NCBI GenBank assembly: GCA_963808725.1
Contig: CAWEGO010000002.1
Coordinates: 992,001 to 1,056,000, forward strand
Reading direction: 5' to 3'
Length of the DNA stretch: 64,000 nt
Source of the DNA: JAHFUA01 sp963808725
GTDB taxonomy: Bacteria; Acidobacteriota; Terriglobia; Terriglobales; Acidobacteriaceae
Positions 32,294-40,630 of the stretch are shown here, piece after piece. Numbering within the stretch: position 1 is the first letter of the stretch; each line of letters starts with the position of its first letter. The notes under the pieces were generated by a model. It did not search any database and was not told the DNA's origin. It worked only from the letters and a program-made list of their open reading frames with translations. A program made the position numbers and the translations under genes.

Positions 32294-34498
32294 ATGGCGA
32301 CGCTGAAGCAGCAATTCGCGACCAATGTCCTCACGGTCACCAAGTTCCGTGACCTGCTGAAGACGGTCCGCGCCAACCGGCCCAATGACGACCTGGATGT
32401 CATCCGCCGGGCCTACGATCTTTCGCAGAAGTATCACGCCGGGCAGAACCGGGAATCGGGTGAAATTTATCTCAGCCATCCGCTGGAGGTGGCCCTGGTG
32501 CTGGCGGACATGAAGCTGGACTCCACCTGCATCGCCGCCGGCCTGCTGCACGATCTGGTCGAGGACACCTCCGTCACCATCGTCGACATTCGCAAAGAAT
32601 TCGGCGAGCAGGTAGCCCACATCGTCGAAGGCGTCACCAAGATCTCCAAGATCGACTTCGCCACCCGCGAGGAGCGCCAGGCGGAGAACGTCCGCAAGAT
32701 GGTGCTGGCCATGGTGGATGACATCCGCGTGGTGCTCATCAAGCTGGCCGACCGCCTGCACAACATGCGCACGCTGAAGGCGCTTCCGCCGGAACGCCAG
32801 GAGCGCATCGCCCGCGAGACCCTGGAAATCTACGCTCCTATCGCCCACCGCCTGGGCATGGGCAAGGTGCGCGGCGAGCTGGAAGACTTGGCCTTCCAGT
32901 ATGTGGACCCGATCGCCTTCAAGCAGGTGCACGACGCGGTCGAATCGCGGCGCAAGAAGGGCGAGCAGCTTCTGGAGCAGTTCGAAGACGTGCTGCGGGA
33001 GAAGCTGGCGGAGAACGGCATCGAAGCCCGGGTGGAAAGCCGCATCAAGCGGCTCTACAGCGTGTGGCAGAAGCTGCAGCGGCAGCGCATAGCCGTGGAC
33101 CAGGTCTATGACCTGCTGGCCATCCGCATCATCACCCAGTCGGTGAAGGACTGTTACGGCGCCCTGGGCGCGATCCACAATTTCTGGCGGCCGGTGCCGG
33201 GGCGGATCAAGGACTTTATCGCCATGCCGCGGCCCAACCTCTACCAGTCGCTGCATACCACGGTCATCGCCGAGAACGGTACCCCCTTCGAGGTGCAGAT
33301 CCGCACCGAAGAGATGCACAAGATGGCTGAGGAAGGCATTGCCGCCCACTGGAAGTACAAGGACGGCTCGCCGGTCACGGCCAAGGACGAAGAGCGGCTG
33401 GCCTGGCTGCGGCAGGTGGTGGAGTGGCAGCGCGACGTTACCGATCCTAACGAATTCCTCTCTGCGCTTAAGATCGACCTCTACCCGGAAGAGGTTTATA
33501 CCTTCACGCCCAAAGGGAAAGTGGTGATCCTGCCGCGCGAGTCCACGCCCGTGGACTTCGCCTACACCATCCACACCGAAGTCGGGCACACCTGCACCGG
33601 GGCGCGGGTGAACGGGCGCATTGTGCCGCTCCGCTACAAGCTGCACAACGGCGAGATCGTCGAGATCCTGACCCAGCCCGGACACAAGCCCAGCCGCGAC
33701 TGGCTGACCTTCGTCAAGGCCCCGCGGGCGCGGCAGAAGATCCGGCACTGGCTCAATATCCACCAGCGCGAGCGCGCCCTCGAGATCGGCCGCAAGCTGA
33801 TCGAGAAGGAAGCGCGCAAGTACCGCGTCTCGCTGAAAGATATTTCCGACGGCGCTTACCACCGCGTGGCCCTGGAATATGGCGTCACCCGGGCAGACGA
33901 TCTAGTGGCCGGTATTGGCTTTGGCAAGTTCTCGGCGCGGCAGGTGCTGGGCAAGCTCTCGCCGGCTGAGACCGCCGCTCCCCCCGAGGAAGAGAAGCCC
34001 GGATTCGGCAGCGTGGTGCGCCGGGTGTTCGGCGGCGATAGCGGCACGCTCCAGGTCAAAGGCCAGGATGATCTGCTCATCTACCGCGCGCGATGTTGCA
34101 ATCCCATCCGCGGGGAAGAGATCGTGGGATACGTGACCCGTGGCAAGGGCGTGGCGGTGCATGCTCGGAACTGCCCCAACGTCGTCAACCTGCTCTATGA
34201 CGTGGAACGGCAGATTACGGTGGAGTGGGGCAAGGAGAGCAAAGACGGCGCCGGCGTCGGCTACCCGGTTAAGCTCACGGTGTTCTGCGACGACCGCGCC
34301 GGCATGCTCAAGCAGATCACCACCGTCATCAGCGACGAGAACACCAACATCCGCAACGTCGAAGCCCGCACCGGCGACGGCCACGCCACCATCGACGTGA
34401 TCATCGACATCGCCGACATGAAGCATCTGCAACGCATCGTCAGCGGCATCCGCAAGCTGGCCGGCATCCGGGATGTGCAACGCGTGCAGAAGCTGTGA
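32294..34498 (+). CDS. rel: Bifunctional (p)ppGpp synthetase/hydrolase (RelA/SpoT, Rel)
   Basis: The 734-residue protein has all long-RSH domains: HD hydrolase (residues about 25-180, with HPLEVALVLADMKLD, LLHDLVEDT and KLADRLHNMRTLKALP), synthetase (about 230-345, RIKRLYSVWQKLQRQ, PGRIKDFIAMPRPNLYQSLH), TGS (about 395-455, TPKGKVVILPRESTPVDFAY), a helical/zinc-finger region with Cys601 and Cys602 (YRARCCNPIRGEEIVGY), and C-terminal ACT (about 655-734). The hydrolase and synthetase motifs both look intact. It makes and destroys the alarmone ppGpp in response to starvation. A pair of inverted word arrays follows the stop at once and could terminate transcription. Confidence 0.96.
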   Translation: MATLKQQFATNVLTVTKFRDLLKTVRANRPNDDLDVIRRAYDLSQKYHAGQNRESGEIYLSHPLEVALVLADMKLDSTCIAAGLLHDLVEDTSVTIVDIRKEFGEQVAHIVEGVTKISKIDFATREERQAENVRKMVLAMVDDIRVVLIKLADRLHNMRTLKALPPERQERIARETLEIYAPIAHRLGMGKVRGELEDLAFQYVDPIAFKQVHDAVESRRKKGEQLLEQFEDVLREKLAENGIEARVESRIKRLYSVWQKLQRQRIAVDQVYDLLAIRIITQSVKDCYGALGAIHNFWRPVPGRIKDFIAMPRPNLYQSLHTTVIAENGTPFEVQIRTEEMHKMAEEGIAAHWKYKDGSPVTAKDEERLAWLRQVVEWQRDVTDPNEFLSALKIDLYPEEVYTFTPKGKVVILPRESTPVDFAYTIHTEVGHTCTGARVNGRIVPLRYKLHNGEIVEILTQPGHKPSRDWLTFVKAPRARQKIRHWLNIHQRERALEIGRKLIEKEARKYRVSLKDISDGAYHRVALEYGVTRADDLVAGIGFGKFSARQVLGKLSPAETAAPPEEEKPGFGSVVRRVFGGDSGTLQVKGQDDLLIYRARCCNPIRGEEIVGYVTRGKGVAVHARNCPNVVNLLYDVERQITVEWGKESKDGAGVGYPVKLTVFCDDRAGMLKQITTVISDENTNIRNVEARTGDGHATIDVIIDIADMKHLQRIVSGIRKLAGIRDVQRVQKL

Positions 34499-34501
34499 CT
34501 T

Positions 34502-34529
34502 AGCACTCAGCAATCAGCACTCAGCACTC
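34502..34529 (+). repeat. Seven-base word array, AGCACTC family, left half
   Basis: Four units: AGCACTC, AGCAATC, AGCACTC, AGCACTC. It starts four bases after the rel stop. The inverted half is at 34557-34584, a 27-base loop away, so a long imperfect hairpin can form. Confidence 0.92.
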
Positions 34530-34556
34530 AGTTCGTGCAACGAAGCCGTTTTGGCT

Positions 34557-34584
34557 GAGTGCTGACTGCTGAGTGCTGACTGCT
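34557..34584 (+). repeat. Seven-base word array, AGCACTC family, right (inverted) half
   Basis: Four units: GAGTGCT, GACTGCT, GAGTGCT, GACTGCT, the inverse of the array at 34502-34529. The same family recurs at 43781-43999 and 62945-62965. Confidence 0.92.
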
Positions 34585-34655
34585 ATCGCCCGATAGGTAG
34601 TGGAATTTTCCTCTGTCCATGGAGTACCCTGCGCGATGCTGATCGAGGAGGAGAA

Positions 34656-35033
<378 letters not shown>

Positions 35034-35065
35034 GCTTCAATCCGCGTGAATCCGCGGCGAAGAAG

Positions 35066-35254
35066 TTAGGCTTTCTGCACTTTGCCGCTGCGGATGCAGG
35101 AGGTGCACACGCGCAGCTTGCGGGTACCGCCGTTGACGCGGGCGTGCACTGGGCGCAGATTGACGTTCCAGCGCCGCTTGCTCACGTTGTGGGCGTGACT
35201 GATGTTGTTGCCCGATCGCGGCCCCTTGCCGCAAACGTCACAAACTCTGGCCAT
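35066..35254 (-). CDS. rpmB: 50S ribosomal protein L28, zinc-binding form
   Basis: The 62-residue protein starts at ATG 35254 (MARVCDVCGKGPRSGNNISH). CxxC pairs at Cys5/Cys8 and Cys50/Cys53 bind zinc, so this is the C+ paralog type, which can be replaced by a Cys-less form under zinc limitation. HNVSKRRWNVNLRPVHA is the family core. It lies alone on the minus strand. Confidence 0.95.
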   Translation of the reverse strand: MARVCDVCGKGPRSGNNISHAHNVSKRRWNVNLRPVHARVNGGTRKLRVCTSCIRSGKVQKA

Positions 35255-35353
35255 CGCTGCTCCCGTCGCTTCTTTACTGTTCGTCCGAAACACTGATTTT
35301 ACAGGAGCCGCGGCAGTCCCGGCAAACCGCCGTCGGTATGCGATACTGAAAGC

Positions 35354-35728
35354 ATGCCTCCCAGCGCGAACCCCAAGTCCGTGGATGTGAACGTTACCAC
35401 GGGCACGGGAATGGAGATCGAATGGAGGGACGGCCATCACTCCAGCTACTCGTTCCAGTACCTGCGCGACGCCTGTCCCTGCGCCCTGTGCAACGAGGAG
35501 CGCAACAAGAGCGGGCGCAAGCCGGGCGAGAGCGCGGGGCAGGCGCCCGGAGCGCTGCCCATGTTCAAGCCGGCGGTGCGCCCCACCCAGGCCGAAGCCG
35601 TGGGCCGCTACGCCATACGCTTTACCTGGAACGACGGCCACCAGCACGGCATCTACGCCTGGGATTATTTGCGGGAGATGTGTCCGTGTGCGGAGTGCAA
35701 GGCCAAAATTGATTCATTGACTCATTGA
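35354..35728 (+). CDS. DUF971-family protein (gamma-butyrobetaine hydroxylase N-terminal-like)
   Basis: The 124-residue product has two copies of the pattern W-DG-H-x-YxxxYLRxxCPCAxC: IEWRDGHHSSYSFQYLRDAC and FTWNDGHQHGIYAWDYLREM, each followed by a CPCAxC cluster. The double cluster probably binds a metal ion. The family is linked to iron-sulfur and MRP/ApbC-type context in other genomes, but its role is unknown. The last residues (DSLTH) and the stop codon are encoded by the eight-base word array beginning at 35708. Confidence 0.87.
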   Translation: MPPSANPKSVDVNVTTGTGMEIEWRDGHHSSYSFQYLRDACPCALCNEERNKSGRKPGESAGQAPGALPMFKPAVRPTQAEAVGRYAIRFTWNDGHQHGIYAWDYLREMCPCAECKAKIDSLTH

Positions 35729-35739
35729 TTCATTGATCC
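35708..35739 (+). repeat. Eight-base word array, CAATGAAT family, left half
   Basis: Four units of eight: ATTGATTC, ATTGACTC, ATTGATTC, ATTGATCC. The DUF971 stop codon (35726-35728) is inside it. The inverted half is at 36102-36133, beyond a four-helix-bundle ORF. Confidence 0.92.
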
Positions 35740-35742
35740 ATT

Positions 35743-36096
35743 GTGGATACACCAGCAGAGCAGATCAAGCGAGGGGCAAAGCAATTTGCACTGCGCATTA
35801 TTCGGCTGTTTCGCGCCCTGCCGCGGGCAGCGGAAGCTCAGGTGATAGGGCGTCAACTCCTGCGCTCAGGAACTGCTGTCGCCGCCAATTATCGAGCTGT
35901 CTGCCGCGCACGCTCGAAGGCCGAATTCGTAGCGAAGACCGGGATCGTTGTGGAGGAGGGTGACGAGACTGTGTTCTGGCTTGAGATGTTGGTGGAAGCC
36001 GGAATCGTCCGGGCGAACAGAATGGAACCCTTGCTGAAGGAGGCCAACGAGCTCCTGGCCATATTCGCAGCTTCGCAGAGAACGGCTCGCGCATAA
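35743..36096 (+). CDS. Four-helix-bundle protein, second copy
   Basis: The 117-residue protein starts at GTG 35743, directly after the left array. It matches the same four-helix-bundle family as the gene at 19252 but is a different member: KQFALRIIRLFRALPRAAEA, GRQLLRSGTAVAANYRAVCR and GDETVFWLEMLVEAGIV. Length is normal. Its function is unknown. Like the other copy, it is enclosed by an inverted pair of word arrays, here of the eight-base CAATGAAT family, and lies between two housekeeping genes. Confidence 0.88.
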   Translation: MDTPAEQIKRGAKQFALRIIRLFRALPRAAEAQVIGRQLLRSGTAVAANYRAVCRARSKAEFVAKTGIVVEEGDETVFWLEMLVEAGIVRANRMEPLLKEANELLAIFAASQRTARA

Positions 36097-36101
36097 CGGC
36101 C

Positions 36102-36133
36102 CAATGAATCAATGAGTCAATGAATCAATGAGC
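36102..36133 (+). repeat. Eight-base word array, CAATGAAT family, right (inverted) half
   Basis: Four units: CAATGAAT, CAATGAGT, CAATGAAT, CAATGAGC. The uvrD/pcrA start codon ATG (36128-36130) is inside the last unit, so the array supplies the translation start region. Confidence 0.92.
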
Positions 36134-38659
36134 CAATTGCTGGACCAACTCAATCCGCAGCAGCGCCTGGCCGTCGAGACCATCGAGGGTCCGTTGCTGA
36201 TCCTCGCCGGCGCCGGCAGCGGCAAGACGCGGGTCATCACCTTCCGCATCGCCCACCTGATCGAGACCGTGGGCGTGTCGCCGGACGCCATCCTGGCCGT
36301 CACCTTCACCAACAAAGCCGCGTCCGAGATGGCCGAGCGCGTGGAAAAACTTGCCGGCGGGTCACTGCTGCGGCAGCCGCTGATCTCGACCTTCCACTCC
36401 TTCTGCGTGCGGGTGCTCCGCCGCGACATCGAGGCGCTCAAAGACGGCTACCGGCGCGACTTCGTCATCTACGACGAGAGTGACCAGCAATCGCTGGTGA
36501 AGTCGGCCATGAAGCGCCTCGGCCTCGACGACAAGCAGATGAAGCCCAGCGCGGTGCTGGCGCGCATCTCCTGGGCGAAGAACCACATGCGCGATCCCAT
36601 CGAGGTGTATCAAAGCTCGCCCGATCCCAAGACCGAGCGCGTCGCCCACATCTACGAGATCTATCGCCAGGAGCTGCGCAAGGCCAACGCGCTTGATTTC
36701 GACGATCTGCTGCTCCAGGCCGTCCGCCTGCTGCGCGAAGCGCCCGAGGTGCGCGAGCGCTATCAGCGCCGCTTCGAGTACATCCTGGTGGACGAATATC
36801 AGGATACCAACCGCCCGCAGTACGAACTCATGCGGCTGCTGGCCGGGACGCGGCATAACCTGTGCGTGGTTGGCGACGAAGACCAGTCCATCTACTCCTG
36901 GCGCGGCGCCGATATCCGCAACATCCTGGAGTTCGAGCAGGATTTTCCCGAGGCCAAGATCGTCCGCCTGGAGCAGAACTACCGCTCCACCGAAAACATT
37001 CTGCAGGCCGCGTCAGCGGTGGTCGCGAACAACGTCCGGCGCAAGGGCAAGACGCTGTGGACCTCACGCCGGGGCGGCCCGAAGATTGGCGGCTACGAAG
37101 CACCGGACGGCGAGAACGAAGCCCTGTTCGTCGCCGACATGGTCAACAAGTACGTGCAGGAAGCGCTCGGCGAGGGCCGCGACGCGCGCGCCGCCGTTCT
37201 CTATCGCACCAACTCGCAGTCACGGCTGTTCGAAGAAGCGCTGCGGCGCTACGGGATCAAGTACCACGTGGTCGGCGGCTTCTCGTTCTACGAGCGGGCG
37301 GAGATCAAGGACATGATCTCCTACCTCAAGCTGCTGCATAATCCGGACGACTCGATCGCGCTCCTGCGCGCCATCAATACGCCCGCCCGCGGCATCGGCA
37401 AGAGCACGGTCGAGACCATCGAGCGGATAGCGCTTGAAACAGGGTTGTCGGTGTGGTCAGCTCTCGGCGAAGCCATCCAGCGCCAACTGCTGCCGGCGCG
37501 GGCGATGGCCGCGGTGCGCGGCTTCCGCGAGCTGATCGACGATGCGCGCGCCATGCTGGCAGGGACTTTCGTCGAAAGGCTGTCGCCGGTCGTCGGCCCT
37601 CGGTCGTCGGCCGTGGAGAGTGAAGGCAATGAGCCAGAGAGCGCAGAAGACTTCTTTGGTAAATTGGCGTTTGAAGCAGCTGCAGAACCGTCTACGACCG
37701 ACGACCGACGACCGACAGCCGACGACGAAGTTCAGACTAACGACGGATTTCGCTCCCCCGGCGATCCGGCGACCATCCCCGAAGTGCTGAAGTTTATCTT
37801 CGACCGCACCGGCTACATCCGCCAATTGGAAGAAGAAGGCACGCCCGAGGCGCTGGCCCGCATCGAGAACCTACACGAACTGGTGAATGCCGCCATGGAT
37901 TCGCGCGAGCGCGGCGAGACCTTGGGCGAATTTCTCGATCACGCAGCGCTGGTCAGCGAGGCCGACGATTACGACGCGCGCGCGCAGATCACGCTCATGA
38001 CCCTGCACGCCGCCAAGGGCCTGGAGTTTCCTGTTGTGTTTCTGGTCGGCCTGGAAGAAGGCCTGTTTCCGCACTCGCGCACGCTGCTCGAGCCGGACGA
38101 TCTCGAAGAAGAGCGTCGCCTCTGCTACGTGGGCATGACCCGAGCGATGGACATGCTGGTGCTCACCCGCGCGCGCTACCGCCGCCGCTATGGCACCGAC
38201 ATGCCGGAGGCCAGCGTGCCCTCGCGCTTCCTGGACGAGATTCCGCGCGAACTGCTGGAGGATCTGGGTTCGCCGCGCCCCAGCCGATATGAAGAGCGGC
38301 GAGACCATGAGTACGCTCACGAGACCCACGAATACGATTTCGATCAGCGTCCGCGGCGTAACGGCACGAGCGCTGGACGGCGCAGTTCATACGCTGGTCC
38401 GACCTACAACTCGATTGACAACATCGCCGAGTTTTTTGCGTCTCGTGGTAAAAAATTCGCGCGTCCTAAAATCGAGGTTCAGGAGCCGGCGGGCAAGCGC
38501 GGGTTCCGTCCGGGACAGAAAGTCCGCCATCCCAAATACGGCGAAGGCGTTGTCTATCGACGCGAAGGCGAAGGCGACGACGCCAAGATTACGGTAAAAT
38601 TCCCCCGTTTCGGCGAGAAGAAGCTGGTGGAGAAGTTCGCCCAACTGGAGCGGGCGTGA
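36128..38659 (+). CDS. pcrA: ATP-dependent DNA helicase UvrD/PcrA
   Basis: The 843-residue SF1A helicase has motif Q and Walker A (LNPQQRLAV, AGAGSGKTR at 28-36), motif II in VDEYQDTN, motif III GDEDQSIYSWRGAD, motif IV QNYRSTENIL, motif V TLMTLHAAKGLEFP and motif VI EERRLCYVGMTRA. It unwinds DNA in nucleotide-excision and mismatch repair and removes RecA. Residues about 480-540 are a non-conserved insertion encoded largely by an inverted pair of seven-base word arrays (37587-37614 and 37694-37721). The C-terminal VRHPKYGEGVVYRREGEGDD is the RNA-polymerase-binding Tudor-like end. The ATG lies in a word array and lacks a normal Shine-Dalgarno sequence. Confidence 0.96.
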   Translation: MSQLLDQLNPQQRLAVETIEGPLLILAGAGSGKTRVITFRIAHLIETVGVSPDAILAVTFTNKAASEMAERVEKLAGGSLLRQPLISTFHSFCVRVLRRDIEALKDGYRRDFVIYDESDQQSLVKSAMKRLGLDDKQMKPSAVLARISWAKNHMRDPIEVYQSSPDPKTERVAHIYEIYRQELRKANALDFDDLLLQAVRLLREAPEVRERYQRRFEYILVDEYQDTNRPQYELMRLLAGTRHNLCVVGDEDQSIYSWRGADIRNILEFEQDFPEAKIVRLEQNYRSTENILQAASAVVANNVRRKGKTLWTSRRGGPKIGGYEAPDGENEALFVADMVNKYVQEALGEGRDARAAVLYRTNSQSRLFEEALRRYGIKYHVVGGFSFYERAEIKDMISYLKLLHNPDDSIALLRAINTPARGIGKSTVETIERIALETGLSVWSALGEAIQRQLLPARAMAAVRGFRELIDDARAMLAGTFVERLSPVVGPRSSAVESEGNEPESAEDFFGKLAFEAAAEPSTTDDRRPTADDEVQTNDGFRSPGDPATIPEVLKFIFDRTGYIRQLEEEGTPEALARIENLHELVNAAMDSRERGETLGEFLDHAALVSEADDYDARAQITLMTLHAAKGLEFPVVFLVGLEEGLFPHSRTLLEPDDLEEERRLCYVGMTRAMDMLVLTRARYRRRYGTDMPEASVPSRFLDEIPRELLEDLGSPRPSRYEERRDHEYAHETHEYDFDQRPRRNGTSAGRRSSYAGPTYNSIDNIAEFFASRGKKFARPKIEVQEPAGKRGFRPGQKVRHPKYGEGVVYRREGEGDDAKITVKFPRFGEKKLVEKFAQLERA
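37587..37614 (+). repeat. Seven-base word array inside the helicase gene, left half
   Basis: Four units: CGGTCGT, CGGCCCT, CGGTCGT, CGGCCGT, translated in frame within SPVVGPRSSAVE. The inverted half is at 37694-37721. Seven is not a multiple of three, so the frame is kept only because the whole insertion has a suitable length. Confidence 0.9.
37694..37721 (+). repeat. Seven-base word array inside the helicase gene, right (inverted) half
   Basis: Four units: ACGACCG, ACGACCG, ACGACCG, ACAGCCG, translated as part of STTDDRRPTADDE. They are the inverse of 37587-37614, 79 bases away. Confidence 0.9.
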
Positions 38660-38731
38660 TGAGGCAGCCACTGAAAACCGCTGAGGACGCCGAGGACGCG
38701 GAGTTTTTTAGCCAAGAGCCACAAGGAGATC

Positions 38732-38893
38732 ATGAATACCACAACCGTCACTAACAAGCTGGAGCGCAAGAAACTGAAGCGGACGGCGCGCAAGAAGCGC
38801 AAGCTGGAGCACCCGCTGAAGCCGCGCGAGTATGCGCGCGGATCGCAGAAGCGCAAAGTCAAGAAGATGGCGCGCGGCCAGTCGAAACGTTAG
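38732..38893 (+). CDS. Very basic 53-residue protein
   Basis: ATG 38732 follows AAGGAG at ideal spacing. The sequence starts MNTTTVTNKLERKKLKRTAR and ends RGSQKRKVKKMARGQSKR; about 40% of the residues are Lys or Arg. It resembles small RNA-binding or ribosome-associated proteins by composition only. It lies between the helicase and the amino-acid permease, and its stop is three bases before a word array. Confidence 0.6.
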   Translation: MNTTTVTNKLERKKLKRTARKKRKLEHPLKPREYARGSQKRKVKKMARGQSKR

Positions 38894-38896
38894 TTC

Positions 38897-38924
38897 CGAG
38901 TACCAAGTACCGAGTACCGAGTGA
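38897..38924 (+). repeat. Seven-base word array, CGAGTAC family, left half
   Basis: Four units: CGAGTAC, CAAGTAC, CGAGTAC, CGAGTGA. The inverse is at 38958-38992, so a hairpin with about 33 bases of loop is possible just before the permease start. Confidence 0.9.
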
Positions 38925-38957
38925 GGAGTGATTGTCCTAAAGGCCGAATACTCCGAG

Positions 38958-38992
38958 CTCGGAACTCGGTACTCGCAACTCGGTACTCGGTA
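38958..38992 (+). repeat. Seven-base word array, CGAGTAC family, right (inverted) half
   Basis: Five units: CTCGGAA, CTCGGTA, CTCGCAA, CTCGGTA, CTCGGTA. It ends five bases before the permease GTG at 38998. The same word pair recurs at 57775-57996. Confidence 0.92.
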
Positions 38993-38997
38993 CTAAG

Positions 38998-40524
38998 GTG
39001 CCAAGCCAACTTCTCGCCACCAAATCCATCGACAAGCTGATCTCCGACTCGGAGGAGCCGGAGCACCGGCTGAAAAAGAGCCTGGGGCCGTGGAGCCTGA
39101 CGGCGCTGGGGATCGGTGCCATCATCGGCTCCGGAATCTTTGTCCTGACGGGGACGGCCGCTGCCGGCGAGCACTTCGAAATCCCCTCGCTGCTGCACGC
39201 GCAAGTGATGGATCTGATCGTCAACCTGATCCGTCACGGCACGGTTTCCGGCGTCATCATGCACGGACGCCCGCCCGCCGGGCCGGCGATCGCCATCTCT
39301 TTCCTGCTGGTGGCGGTGGCGTGCAGCTTTGCCGGGCTGTGCTACGCCGAGCTGGCCTCGATGATCCCGATTGCCGGCAGCGCCTACACCTACTCCTACG
39401 CCACGCTGGGCGAGATCTTCGCCTGGATCATCGGCTGGGACCTGATCCTGGAATATGCGGTATCGAATGTCGCCGTGGCGGTGGGCTTCGCGGGATACCT
39501 GAAGGCGCAACTGGCACAGTTCGGTCTGGTTCTGCCGGATGCGTGGTCGTCGCCGGTCTGGGCAGATGGGAAATGGACCGGCGCACACTTCAACCTGCCG
39601 GGATTTCTGGTGGTGTTGGTCCTGACCATCCTGCTGGTGCGCGGGGTGCGCGAATCGGCCGAGACCAACAACGTCATGGTGGCGGTGAAGATCGGCGCCA
39701 TCCTGGTGTTCCTGGTGGTGGGCGGGATGCTGGTGCGGACGCCGAACTGGACGCCATTCGCGCCTTCCGGGTTTGGCGGCATCGTTACCGGCGGCGCTAT
39801 CATTTTCTTCACCTACATCGGCTTCGACTCGGTCTCGACCGCGGCGGAAGAGGCGCGCATGCCGCAGAAAGACATTCCCTTCGGCATCATCGTCTCTCTC
39901 ATCGTGTGCACCGTGCTGTACGTGGGCGTGGCGCTGGTGCTGCTGGGGATGATGCCCTACTCGACCTTCGCCTCTGGCGCCGCCGCCGAGGCGCCGGTGG
40001 CGTACGCGCTCAAGGCGCTGGGCGCGCGGCCGGTCTTCCGCACCATCATCATCATCGGGGCGCTGACCGGAATGCTGTCGTCGCTGCTGGTATTCCAGTA
40101 CGGCCAGACCCGCATCTGGTTTGCCATGTCACGCGACGGCCTGCTGCCGCGCGTGTTCTCCGCCGTCCACACACGATTCAAGACCCCGCACTGGTCCACC
40201 TGGATCGCCGGTTTCGCCGTGGGCATCCCGGCGGGACTGGTGGATATCGGCGATGCCGCCGACCTCTCGAACATCGGCACCCTGTTCGCTTTCGTGCTGG
40301 TGTCGCTGGGCGTGATCTTTCTGCGGCGGATGCAGCCCGACCGTCCGCGCGCCTTCCGCGTGCCCTTCGTGCCCTGGTTCCCGCTGATGGCCGTGGTTCT
40401 GTGTGGCGGGTTGATGACCGGTTTGACCGTTATCACCTGGATACGATTTTTCGTGTGGCTGGGGATCGGGCTAGTGATCTACATTTTCTACAGCCGCCGG
40501 CATAGCGAGTTTGCAAGGAATTGA
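38998..40524 (+). CDS. APC-superfamily amino-acid permease (cationic amino-acid transporter type)
   Basis: The 508-residue protein starts at GTG 38998. It has about 12-13 membrane helices and the APC helix-1 motif GIGAIIGSGIFVLTGTAAAG. The CAT-type segment SFAGLCYAELASMIPIAGSA, the IGWDLILEYAVSN stretch and FTYIGFDSVSTAAEEARMP place it with bacterial CAT/YfnA-like transporters. Substrate is probably an amino acid taken up with protons; the exact one is not predictable. The stop codon is inside a CAATGAAT-family word at 40521-40531. Confidence 0.92.
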   Translation: MPSQLLATKSIDKLISDSEEPEHRLKKSLGPWSLTALGIGAIIGSGIFVLTGTAAAGEHFEIPSLLHAQVMDLIVNLIRHGTVSGVIMHGRPPAGPAIAISFLLVAVACSFAGLCYAELASMIPIAGSAYTYSYATLGEIFAWIIGWDLILEYAVSNVAVAVGFAGYLKAQLAQFGLVLPDAWSSPVWADGKWTGAHFNLPGFLVVLVLTILLVRGVRESAETNNVMVAVKIGAILVFLVVGGMLVRTPNWTPFAPSGFGGIVTGGAIIFFTYIGFDSVSTAAEEARMPQKDIPFGIIVSLIVCTVLYVGVALVLLGMMPYSTFASGAAAEAPVAYALKALGARPVFRTIIIIGALTGMLSSLLVFQYGQTRIWFAMSRDGLLPRVFSAVHTRFKTPHWSTWIAGFAVGIPAGLVDIGDAADLSNIGTLFAFVLVSLGVIFLRRMQPDRPRAFRVPFVPWFPLMAVVLCGGLMTGLTVITWIRFFVWLGIGLVIYIFYSRRHSEFARN

Positions 40525-40597
40525 GTCATTGAAATCGAAGTCCCGGTACAATGCGTTCTGGTTTTCAATGACCCAATGGATCAATGGATCAATGACT
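40521..40597 (+). repeat. Eight-base word array, CAATGAAT family, asymmetric pair
   Basis: The right part has four units at 40566-40597 (CAATGACC, CAATGGAT, CAATGGAT, CAATGACT). The left part is reduced to one inverted unit, TTGAGTCATTG (40521-40531), overlapping the permease stop. Confidence 0.85.
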
Positions 40598-40630
40598 CAA
40601 TCGCATCCCACGCGTCCCCGGTGGTTCTGA

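Noticed and set aside
32279..33862. Leftward 527-codon frame
   Set aside because: Complement of rel; no domain is visible.
35708..36133. Word arrays as a CRISPR array
   Set aside because: Units are contiguous 7- or 8-mers without spacers, and no cas gene is present anywhere in the window.
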